Source: Seison nebaliae
Taxonomy: Eukaryota > Rotifera > Pararotatoria > Seisonacea > Seisonidae
NCBI GenBank assembly: GCA_023231475.1
Contig: JALJEE010001605.1
Location: forward strand, 1-64,000
Direction: 5' to 3'
Length of the DNA stretch: 64,000 nucleotides
Below the pieces are notes generated by a model. It did not search any database. It saw only the letters and a program-made list of their open reading frames with translations, and had not been told where the DNA came from. Of the stretch, positions 12,247 through 23,492 are shown piece by piece; the stretch's first letter is position 1; every line of letters starts with the position of its first letter. Made by a program: the position numbers and the translations under genes.

Positions 12247-13054
12247 ATGACAGACAAATCATCGATCAATTATCGAATGTGTAATGTTCGAATTAATCAA
12301 TTAACGGAATTGAAAGAATCGGCATTTGTTCGTCCATATTCTGTCGACTATGAGCAGGATGGAAAGAAAAAGAAATGGGATCTCATTCAAACTCATGAAA
12401 GTGTGGCAGTTCTCATTTATAACAGTGATAATGATACTCTCGTTCTGGTTAAGCAATTCCGTCCAGCTGTCTTTATGACCAGTTGTCTAAAGAATTTGAA
12501 GTTGGATAATGTTGTTGAAATGACAGGTAAATTAGAGCAGATAAATAAAGAAGAGAAAGAAAGTTTCTTATATTATTAACAAATAAAATTATTAACGACT
12601 TTTCATATCATTAGCTAATGGATGTACCATCGAAGCTTGTGCTGGTTTGGTTGATAAAAAGAAACCGCTAATTGAAATTGTTCAAGAGGAGATTGAAGAA
12701 GAATGTGGATATCATGTACCTTTAGCTAATATTAATTTCATAACAACTTATCGGTTACTGTCTTTTATTTAATAAAAATTTAAATTTAAATTATTTCTTT
12801 ATAGTTCTGGTGTTGGAACGGGTGGATCGATGCAACACTTCTATTATGTGGAAGTGAAGAATTCCATGAAAATTGGACGTGGTGGCGGAGTGGAACAAGA
12901 TGGAGAATTAATCGAAGTCGTCGAGTTTCCAATTTCAACTGTTTATCACGATGTTGTAATGAGTGAGAAAATAGCGAGACCACCAAGTTTATTATTTGGC
13001 ATTTTATGGTTCTTGCACAATGCGGAAAAATATCGAAGAAATTTAAAGAAATAA
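12247..13054 (+). CDS. NUDT14: NUDT14-type UDP-sugar pyrophosphatase (Nudix hydrolase)
   Basis: Three exons (12247-12526, 12615-12753, 12805-13054) sum to 669 nt, 222 residues, the same length as human NUDT14. The family hydrolyses UDP-glucose and ADP-ribose to the sugar phosphate plus nucleoside monophosphate. Diagnostic stretches in order are KWDLIQTHESVAVLIYNS, LVLVKQFRPAV, CAGLVDKKKP, the Nudix box core EEIEEECGY, SGVGTGG and GELIEVVEFP, ending in LLFGILWFL. The metal-binding Glu residues of EEIEEECGY are intact. The usual Arg before the first Glu of the box is replaced, as in vertebrate NUDT14, where it is Lys. Both introns (88 and 51 nt) are GT...AG. The gene converges tail-to-tail with the PLAT gene, with 124 bp between stop codons. 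Confidence 0.92.
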
Positions 13055-13178
13055 ATTTATTATTATGGCAATAAATAATCGAGAGAAATGTATCCTATCA
13101 ATAATTTTGTACAAGAATATGATTGAAATTCTTCGTTGAATTGAGTATTAGGTCGATGATGTGACAAAGACAAATGAA

Positions 13179-14464
13179 TTATTTGATGAAAGTTTTTTTG
13201 AAGAAATTTTCGTCATAATCTGTCAATTTCACTTTTCTTCTTTTCGTATTATAATTATATCGTCCACGACGTGGATCAGTAAACTGACTACTACAATCAT
13301 CATCGGATGTCCGATCTTCTAAGTTGAAAGAGATTTTTGAAGTGGATTGGATCGATTGTGTTTTCACCAGATGCTTTTCCGGTGGACAATTAACGATAGA
13401 TGTTGATTGACTGAGTGGCACTTTAAATATTGGTTTATTCTGCTTGTAACTTCTCTTTGATTGACTTAGTAATGGTTGTTGACTACCGGTAGAAAGAGGT
13501 CGTGAATTAATAGTTTTGATAGACGATGATCTTTCCACATTTTTCTTTTGAGAATTAGAAAATTTCTTACAAAGTAGTCCAGTTAGAAGACTTGTGATGA
13601 TAATAAATAAAAGACCGAGAATAATTATTATAGAAAGTAAGATTATATTAAGACGACAATAATATTGTGTAGCTGCATTAATTTTCGTGATATTATTTGC
13701 GACAAAGAAGATTTTGATACATTGAATAATGTTTAGTAATTTCATCGATTCCGAATTATCTTCTGTCGATGTGGAAAGATTCATAAAGATATTTAATGTA
13801 GAAGTTGTACTTGTAGTACTAATTGTAGTAGTGGTTGTGGAAATTGATGTGGTTGTTGTTATTTTGGTGGTGGTGGTGATAGTGGTTATACTTGAAGTGA
13901 TATTAATGAGAATTGTTGAAGATTCTTCTTGATCGATCCAAATATCTTGTTCGACTTGATGCATTTGTGCATTGTTCACTAACAACACACAATCACAATG
14001 CCAAATTTTGTGATTCTTGTGATTTGTTTGATCAACGATATGTAACTTGAAATATTATCTGTTTTTGAATGGATGAATGAAATTTTAATAAAATAAACCT
14101 CAAACAAATGCCAATCGGGACCAAAACCACCACCATCATTATTCAATTCGATGGCACGTAAAGTACCGATAGGAGTTTTCGTGTCGATTTGTAACTCATC
14201 GAATTTATTTCGATCAAATAAAGCTCCAGCACCTGATATTGTTATCGATCTGGAACCAGAGTCACCATAGAAAGTAAAAGTTATCGATGCATCGCTACCA
14301 GCACTATTATCGGAACCAGTGAGGACTTTAATTAAATATATTTCACAGGAACTATCAAGAATATCTATTGGAATGAAATTATATTCTAAATATTTTTAAA
14401 AGAAGAATCGATAACTTATCACCATAATTATCATTTGAATTAGACGAAAATAAATTTTAGCCAT
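13179..14464 (-). CDS. PLAT-domain single-pass membrane protein with Thr-rich stalk
   Basis: Three minus-strand exons (14464-14416, 14364-14099, 14045-13179) total 1182 nt, 393 residues. A hydrophobic start (MAKIYFRLIQMIIMVINIL) fits a signal peptide. Residues ~25-145 form one PLAT/LH2 beta-sandwich: EIYLIKVLTGSDNSAGSDAS, TFYGDSGS, LFDRNKFDELQI, IELNNDGGGFGPDWHL, and a last strand ending EQDIWID. The GSDASI...GPDWHL pairing is characteristic of PLAT domains in polycystins, lipoxygenases and LOXHD1. Next come a Thr-rich stalk (about 146-190), a spacer with one N-x-T site, a long hydrophobic helix (NIILLSIIIILGLLFIIITS, about 238-262) and a basic, Ser-rich cytoplasmic tail of about 130 residues. 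There is no lipoxygenase, channel or GAIN module. PLAT domains bind lipid or protein partners, so this may be a surface lipid-binding or adhesion receptor; function is unassigned. A 30-nt alternative first intron (acceptor at 14386) is also frame-compatible. Confidence 0.75.
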
Positions 14465-15807
14465 TACTATCGTGGTTCCTTAGTAAATCCATGTTCATTC
14501 GATAAGTATTGTATGTGAATTGAACTTGGAGACGTTGTTTGCTTTAAACTTTATTGTTCGATAAGGAATGAGTGAATTACTTGAAAATCACTTCAATAAA
14601 AGTTTAAGTCAATATTCAATTATCGACTTAAACTGATTTTGGAGGTGGAGAATTTCTATTAAAATTTATTTGTTAATATAAATCGATTGTTTGTATTGAT
14701 TATGGTCGTAAAGGAGAGAATGGAAAAAAATATTGTGAAAGAATGACGAAAGTGATATAACTTGAAAGGAAAGTTTTTTTTTGTAATTACAAAATATCTT
14801 TTATTATTATGATATGGATCTCTTAAAGGAATATCACAATAACATAATACTTTTTCTTATTACCTCTTCATAATTCTCATTTTAATAATTATGTTCGGAA
14901 AAAGAAAACTTACAAATTTCCTAATTTTCTGTAGTGGACAGAACCAGAACGAATTTTACTACACGTTAGTTCGTATATGCCGTTGGGAAGGAATTTCAAT
15001 GAATTTCAAGAAGGTATTGCTTTAAATAACACGTTGTCGATTCTACTATTCGACAAAACGATTTTTCTTTTATTAACATGATATAATGCTATAAGCGTGC
15101 GACGAAAGTGAAACATAAGAATAACCACCAAAAGTTGTTGTATGACGAATCCGTACAACATTCCATCAAATGATTTATAATGACGAGTGTCGAATAAAAG
15201 ATCTCGAAAAAAAAAAGAATTAAATATTTCTATTCAATCACATAATGATGATGAGAAACAGTAGAAATAATATCCATATAAATACTCATTATTTAAAAGA
15301 AGAATTGAATTAAAATGGAACTACATCTCATTTAGTCATCTCTCCACCTATTGACGATATAATATTGTGACATGTTTCATTAGTTCGATACTTGAACTTT
15401 GTTTCCAATAAGTATAAATTTCGAGGTAGAATTTTTTTCATCTCCTCTAAACTCTTCTCACAATACATTGAACTGAAATGGAGAACGACATGAATCCCAA
15501 ATATTTATTGTTTGAAATTTCTACTCTCTCCCTTTAAAAGAAACTATTCGGAACTTAATTCTAATTAACCTCCCAAAATAGAAGGGGAAAAGGTACGAAG
15601 GGAGGGGGAATGTGTTTATCTCTGATCTGATCGTTAGATTTCGCTGCTAGAAATATTCGTTAAGTGAAAAGTTCTCCAATTGATTTCCAATTGTTTTCGA
15701 AAGGTCTTTCCATTTTCCTTCGTTCTAAAAGTTCTTCCACATCATTTCGTTTTGTGATAAGAATTTTGAGATTTTATTATTTTCATATATAGATTTCGTT
15801 TTAAAAT
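14465..15807. other. intergenic region upstream of the PLAT gene
   Basis: About 1.3 kb of AT-rich sequence lies between the start of the PLAT gene and the 3' end of the calcium-channel gene, which share a strand. It should hold the PLAT promoter and possibly the channel 3' UTR. No open frame with family similarity is seen. Confidence 0.5.
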
Positions 15808-15993
15808 TTATTTATGAGTATAAAAATATAAAGATGAAGAAAACGAATGATAAGAGTTGTTATTAGAACGATAAGTATTATATCCGAATGATGTGAAAGA
15901 ATATGAAGAAGTTGCTATTTTTCCTTGTCCAGAAGTTGTCCATTCAATAAAATATTTTATGTTACCAGAGAAGACATTTCTCACAATTTCCCG
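15808..15993 (-). other. possible alternative last exon of the Cav3 gene
   Basis: On the minus strand a stop-free frame of about 60 codons ends at 15808. It is rich in Ser, Tyr and Asn (for example SSYSFTSFGYNTYRSNNN). Just upstream, the annotated last exon of the channel contains a consensus donor, ACAA|GTAAGAT at 16061/16060, nine codons before its stop. Joining this donor to an AG at about 15944 keeps frame and would give a different C-terminal tail. The acceptor lacks a pyrimidine tract, so this is only a candidate. Confidence 0.25.
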
Positions 15994-16037
15994 TTAACTA
16001 AAAACTTCCCCGATTGTTAATTCCATTTAGCTATTTT

Positions 16038-19000
16038 TCACGTACAATAAATGATCTTACTTGTATCATCGTTCGCTTTCTTATGTATGCGCTTCTGAAC
16101 ATAACTCCATACAGAATTGGAAACTGTCGAATTCTTTCTATTTTCTTCTTCACATTCCTTTTTATCAACATTCTTCTCGTTGTTGTTATTCGCCATTGGA
16201 ACGGCAAAACGACCGGCTAATACTGAATTAATAAGAGCCATTTCTGTGTCTTCATCTTGACGTTCGCGTAGACCACCTGTTGCCAAAGTGCAGCTACCAT
16301 ATTGATTATTCGCATCATCAGCCATCATTTTATTTGATTCATCCAAATGCTTCATGAGAACAGCTACCACAACATTAACTAATACGAATTGTGCCATTAG
16401 TACGAAAACCAAGAAAAAGATCAGACTCACAATGCGATTTGCACAGCAATTATTCTCACATGTCGCACTATCATCACAACCTTCACGTCGTAAGGCATCC
16501 TGGAAAAAAATTTATGAAATATTAATTTATTTTAACCGAAATTCTATTCGACTAACTTTCATAATACTATTCCAATTGTCACCGGTGGCTATACGGAATA
16601 GAGTTAGGAAGGCCATACCGAAATCTTTGAAGTTCGCATGTTTATCTAATCCCACACATGGATATACAGGATTACCACAATGTAATTTCCCAAATAATTC
16701 AACTCCCAAAGCGGCGAAGATAAAGAATAGAAGGAAAAATAAAAGTCCCAGATTTCCTACTTGAGGTAGCGCTTGAATAACTGTATCTAATAGTGCTCGG
16801 ATACCTTTGGCCATTTTGAGCAATTTTAAAACTGAAATAATTAAGTTTAAAAAAAAATATATAGAATCATATATAATTTTATAAAATTAACCGCGTGCTA
16901 TTCTTAATACTCTCATTATTCGAATGATTGTTGGGTTAATAGGAATATGTAATTTTGTACTTCCCGAATTAATCTGTTCAAGAATAATACCACCAATGGA
17001 CAAAAGGACAATCATCATATCCAATTGATTCCATCTAAAACATTTTTTTAAATTAATTTTCCTAATATTTTTAAAATGTTAACCGATCAGATAAATAATT
17101 TGATAGTCCAAGTGCGACCAATTTCATTAACAATTCGATGATGAAAACTGCGGTAAAAAAGTAGTTGAAGATATTGAGGATACTTTCTAATTCGTTTGAC
17201 ATTCGATAATATTCCAATGACATTGTTACTACATTCAATCCAATTACACCAGCGATAACTAAATCCAAATATTTTGAGGCACAAATTTTATATAATTTCA
17301 ATCTCCATTTCGAATAATGGACCCAAAACGGAGCTTCTCTCATTTCTGATTGAGTTGAGAAAATTATTGAAGAAACTATTTTAACAAATAATTCGAAAAT
17401 AACTTAATCTCTTAATTTCCAACTTCCTTGCTCTCTTAGCGGCACGTTTAGCTCTCTCCTGTTTCTCTTGTTCCTCTCGACACTTATGGAAATTCTCCAC
17501 CACAACACCAACGAACATATTCAGAACAAAGAACGCCACCAGTAATATGAATGAGATGAAATAAATTATCATAAAAGTATTATAGTTCTCTTTCGGTTGC
17601 AAGTCGACACCACGAGCATCAATTCCATGATACATGATTTGAACCCATCCGTCTTTGGAACTCAGCACAAAAAGAGACATTAAAGCCTAATAATATTCGA
17701 ATCGATTTTAATTAATTTTAAGAAGAATTTTAAAAAAGGTTTAACTTGTCCTAAATCATCGAAATTATATCTGTGATTGATCCATCGATATCTCGTATTA
17801 TTATTTGCAATGTCAAAACAATCGTTCTTTGTATCTACATTCCATATCATTGGTCCACCTTCACAATGGTAAAATTTCCCTTTGAATAATTGAACTCCAA
17901 GAATACCAAATATTAGATAGAATGTTCCACTAATCAATACGATATTACTAATCGGTTTCAATGATGTTAACAATGTTTGAACGACTAATTTGAGTCCAGG
18001 TGCTCGACTTATAACTCTCAAGGGACGAAGTGTTCGTAATAATCGGAAAACTCGGAGCATGTGCAATATTCGATTGTTGTTGCCACTCAACATAGTCAGA
18101 ACGATATCAACGAGAGAAATAGTTACAAGTAATCCATCCATGAAATTCCATCCGTTTCGGAAATAAGCATCCTTATTCAAGAAGAGTCCTTGAGCTATAA
18201 CTTTTATTGCCATTTCCACAGCGAAGATAAACGTAAAAATATAATTGGTCACATTTAAAAATTCACGTTCTATACTTTGTCTGGGTATACCCGGTCGTTC
18301 CATTGCCAACGTTATACAATTTAATGCGATGAACAATAATATTGTGTAGTCGAACCATTTGATCGAGAGTAGAACTTTACAAAGATAAACCAAATAATTA
18401 TTGGGAGATAAGAGAAATAATGAATAATTTTGTCTTTCATTATAAATCGTTTTAATTCGTTGGAAAATTTTATATTTGTTACCTGAAGTTATTGATGGTG
18501 TTTTTGGTTTCAATTCATCCGAATTCGATTTCTTCAATTCATCGAAATTTGATTTCTTCAATTCATCCACTTCATTCGAAAGATATTCGTTATTCAATGA
18601 ACAATCTTTTGAATATTCTTTTCCTACGTTTAATGGAACATCTTCTTGCTCGTCATTTTCATCGATAATACTATTTTGCAATGAGGAACCTTGGAAGTCA
18701 TTTGTCAAATATTTTGATGATTGATCTCCGAGAAATCCCTGACTCGAACTACATTGACTGGTAGGCGAATAATCGGAAGTATTCTTCTTAATAATCGAAC
18801 TTGAGCAATCGTCGATATCTTCGTCATTCATAGGAGCAATTGGTGCGATGGCTGATTGAGATGTATCAAATAACATTGTCATATTTGAATTAAACAACAG
18901 TCCATTATGTTTCTCCAATTGATCCCATTTCGTTATCATACTCATCAATTGGACAGATGTCTTTTGTTTCGATCTTCTTCGACTACTTCCTCCATAACGA

Positions 19001-22000
19001 CGAGAACTGTTTATTAATGATTGCCGACGAAAATCTTTCAGTTTTTGATGAGAATCCATCAGTGACGGAAATTTTAATAAACTGGATAAACTGAGACATT
19101 TAAAATTTTCCGCTTGCATCTTTGCGAAATATTCAATTCGTTTCTTATTTTTCTCCTTCTGACTATTATTCTCCTCTAAATATTTTGTTCCTTCTAAATT
19201 GTCATGAGAAATTTTCGGTTTCGGAAATTTGATTGTCATATTATTTGGCAGGGCTAAACTACTACTGCGTTGTTTCTTCTGCAAAAGGAAACTATTCTCT
19301 TTATCAGTTTTCCCATTGATTTTCGAAGTTTTTTTCGGACTAATAAGAATTGATGTCTTGTTCGATAATCGACCAATATCTTCCTCTTCATCTGGTGGAT
19401 AATATGCTGGCATCTTCTGATTAGATGTAATTGAAATATCGTCATTAACTGACGTTATATCTGATTTATCATCACCCTAAAATAAGAAAAAATTTCAAAT
19501 AATTTCAAAATTCCAATTTAATAAATAAAACAAAACATGTTCACTGAATCCTTCAACCAAAATAGCAACCAATAAATTGAAGAGAACATAATTCCCAAAT
19601 GTCATAAGAGCAATGAAATAGATTGATGCCCAGGCTGAGGTTCGATTCATCCCATCATACAATACTTCATTCCAATCTTCTTGAGTTAATACTTGGAAGA
19701 CTGTAATGATGGCCCATAATAAAGAATCAAAATTTTTCCGAGAACATTTCCGTTTTCCATCCGCACGAATATTACAGAATTTACAACCAAACAAATGCAT
19801 ACCTAATATACTGAAAATGAAAATGAATAAGATGAGTAGAGCGAAGAATGTCGCCACATTATCCATCGTTCTCAGCATGATGATAAATTGCCGTTTAAGC
19901 GCTGGAAGAAATCGAACCAATTTTAAAATTCTCATTAATCGAAATGTTCGTAAAACTGAAACGCCACTCGTTTCCAAATCACTTTGAATTTTTTTAAATA
20001 TCTCATAAATACTAATGATAACAATGGCTCCATCGAATAGATTATATGGATTCTTCAAATATTTAAAAATTCCAAATGCCAATACTTTCAATAACATTTC
20101 TAAGGCGAATAATGCGGTAAAGAAATAATTGCTGACTTCGATAATATTTGTCAAATATTCCGGCTGTTCATGATGTTCGATACCCATCGACAACGAATTA
20201 ATGACGATTGAGATGAGAATGCCTCTAGTGAAGAAACTGGATTCAACGAAATCTTGTAATTTATTTTGAATACATCTCCAAAATCGATTGAAAGCACTAA
20301 ATATTTGTCTGAATTTCATTAGGAATTTCGAGAATAATTTCTTGCAGATATTAGTCGATTGAAATTCAAATTGAACTTGTCGTAATTCTTCCAATGTCAA
20401 GTCGGATGTGAAAATACAAATGAAACATTTCATTCTCATACTCGAATGACAAAAGAGACAATCTTCTAAATCTTCTTGAGACGTACAAGTCTTACAACAT
20501 TTACATTGTCTTTTCAGCGGACTACAATTACAGAATGAACAATTGAGATTCTGGAATTGATTCTTATTCATTTGATCGATAGTATTTGTTATTTCACTCA
20601 GATCGTTCTTGTGATTATTACAATCATTATCATTTCGTTCACTCAATTCATAATTTAATAAATTGGAAGATCTTAAGAGAATATGTGACAATTTGAAACG
20701 TTCCATTGTGGATGTTTGACTATTAATATGTTTGATGACAACATTTCTCATATTCTGAATTGTTTGACGATGTTGACAACAGAATAATGGATAAGCGATA
20801 TCTCTGTCACTCTCCTTCGGAAAGTATTTGATCGATGTAATGAAAAACAATAAATGTCGATGGTCGTCACAACTACCAATATTATATTTGTTTTCGATTG
20901 TCCGATAATGTTTAGCTGTCGACAATCGATGATATTCGAAGAATGATTGAGATTTTTTTGTATGAAAATAAGAAAATCTTTCTTTGAAATTCGTTCGCAT
21001 TAAATTTATTCGAGGAGCCAAATGCGCTTCATATTGTCTTCTTGTCATTCGTCCAACATTCCTCAATAAATGAGCAAAATATTTTATAATTTCTTGATAA
21101 CATGAACCGGGATTTTGATGATCATTCATCGTTGATGTTGAACGAAATCTGGCACGTTCTGCTAACATCCTTTCTGTTTCTCGACGTTTAGTTTCACTGA
21201 ATTGTGTTGCAATTACAACTAAACATAAATTTAACATGAAGAACGCTCCGATGACAATTAATAGAACGAAATAGATCCACACCCAAAATGAATGAGCATC
21301 TTGAATATAATACATGATGTTGACCCAACTCTCCAAACTGATGATTTGGAAGATTGCCACCCATGCTAAACCAATATTGTCAAACGAAACAGAACCACGA
21401 AATGGATTTTTGTCACTTTCTCGACAATCTGAATAAAACTTATTCCAATTGATACAATCCGTTCGTACTATTTTGCTTTCATTCAAATATGATAAATCAG
21501 TGGAAGTTAAATGAGTTGGATCACGATGATATCTCCGCAATCGATTCTTACTATTATTATTCATAATGATTGATGATGGATTCGTCGCATTATATGTCTC
21601 CGATATGGAAATATTGTCGAATTCACTTATTTCTTCAGTCGTCAAATAAGGTGTGGTTGTCGTTTCATAATTTGCAGTTTGAGCAGATTGGACACTTTGC
21701 AATCGAATTGATTCCAATTTCTGTCGCAAATATTCGACAATGGATAAATTATTGATTTTGGAAGATTGTAATGTTCCGTTACAAATTATTTTATTTCCTT
21801 TCTATTGTCATTGAATGATAAGAAATGATGCTGGAGGATGGAAAAAAATGAAGAACCTGTTGAAATGGTGGTATATCCGAACATGTACTCATACCAGCAT
21901 TACCGGATAATGAACAGACGAAATCGGCACCATTTGGTTTATAATAGGACGGCATCATTAATTCACTGAAAGAATTAAGAAAGAATGAAGAGATTGGGAA

Positions 22001-23492
22001 GAAGAGAAAGGAGAAACCGGGGTGGATATAGAGAAATATTGAGAACTTGAGGCACATTGAAGAAACATCTACTTCTGAGTTTACCTTTCCATAATTGAAC
22101 ACCAACAATTCCAAATATAAAGAACACAAAAAAACATAACAACAATACATTCCCCAACATGGGAAGAGTATCCAATAATAACATGACTAAAATCCGCATA
22201 CTTGGTACGCGGTTAATCGCTCGTAATGGACGAAGCACTCGAATTGTTCGAATCGCTGATAAACTCAATTTCTCATTACTCTCTGAAATGAAGTTCATCA
22301 CATATTCAATTGAACCAGCGAGAACAATGAACATATCTAAACGATTCCATGTATCAGCCAGAAATGTCTTCTTTCCACAGAAACCCATTGCCAGCATTTT
22401 GATTAACATTTCGATGGTGAAGAATGCAAATATACAATGGTCTATATTTTTCAAGAATGTACATCGAGTGTGACACACATGATTCGCTTCTTCACACGGC
22501 TGATACATTCCCAGCGTTATACAATTGATCAGAATTACAAACATACTCAACCGCTCTAACCACGGTGATGTTATCATTCTTAGACAATATGCACGAAAAA
22601 AACTTTGTTGGTCGAAGTAGACAAAAGAGTATTGTACAAATCCTGGATATGGTAATTGATTTGAATTATTACTAATTTTATTCAATTCGATATGGAGATC
22701 TCGAAATTCGTCATCATCATCATCGTCATCATCTTCGTCATCATCGTCATCTTCATCATCGTCATCATCCTCGTCATCATCATCATCGTCATCATCTTCG
22801 TCATCATCATCATCTTCGTCATCATCGTTATTTCTGCCATTATTACTGTCAAATTCAAAATGATGATTTCCCAATTTATTATGGTATATGTTATGTTCAT
22901 TTTCAACTCTTAGCAATCGAGAATTCTCTACTGAATGCGATCCGGAAATATCACGACTTGTTAATCTATTTTTTGACAATCTGTTCGTCATCGCATCAGT
23001 GAACATATCTTCTTCTCCCGAGAAACATTTTTTTATAATTCGAGGCGTTGTTGTTTTGTTGGACATAGATCGATTACAGGAATGTTTCGGATGTTTCTTT
23101 CTTCTTAACGAGAGATGCTCCGAATTATATGAAGCTACGTCGGGAGAATGATAAGAAAGTGAACTGAGTTTCTTCTTCAATTTCACTTGCTTACTCGCCA
23201 CTACATCACTGAGTTGGGGAACTTGAATCGAATGTTTAGAATTGGTGGAGGAAGTAGATCGAAGGTTGGATTGAGATAAATCTAAATTTCGCAAATCGTT
23301 CTCAAATAAAGATTTCTGTTGCAAGGAAGCTCTATCATTATATTCATCATCATTAATTACTATACTTGGAATGCATCGGTGCATGGTGCCAGTTCCACTG
23401 CTGTTCATCATGGAATTGCGCAATGGATCGTCACGCTTGATGGAACGAGGTGCATGTGATGTTGTGCGAAGACTGAATTTGTGATGTTTCAT
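16038..23492 (-). CDS. T-type voltage-gated calcium channel alpha-1 subunit (Cav3)
   Basis: Nine exons (23492-22018, 21965-21857, 21801-19537, 19476-17746, 17686-17404, 17345-17084, 17034-16892, 16831-16557, 16499-16038) total 7005 nt, 2334 residues. This is the pore subunit of low-voltage-activated Ca channels in the plasma membrane. Four six-helix domains are present with family-typical strings: [11 protein letters not shown] and [11 protein letters not shown] (I), [14 protein letters not shown] (II), [12 protein letters not shown] (III), [18 protein letters not shown] (IV). Selectivity residues read ISLESW, LTQEDW, SSKDGW and ATGDNW, i.e. EEDD, which defines T-type over EEEE high-voltage channels. 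The I-II linker begins with the expected gating-brake region ([13 protein letters not shown] to about RQYE). It also holds a cluster of 11 Cys. The N-terminus carries a long Asp run. The C-terminal tail after IVS6 is only about 110 residues, short for the family. Orthologues are Ca-alpha1T (fly) and cca-1 (worm). Upstream noncoding exons cannot be excluded. Confidence 0.95.
22709..22827 (-). repeat. GAT/GAC/GAA repeat encoding poly-Asp/Glu in the Cav3 N-terminus
   Basis: About 40 codons of GAT, GAC and occasional GAA encode an uninterrupted acidic run before domain I of the channel. Both Asp codons are mixed irregularly. The opposite strand gives a spurious Ile/Val-rich frame. Confidence 0.85.

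Noticed and set aside
22682-22913. Ile/Val-rich and Met/Thr-rich frames at the acidic run of the calcium channel
   Set aside because: Shadows of the GAT/GAC repeat in other frames.
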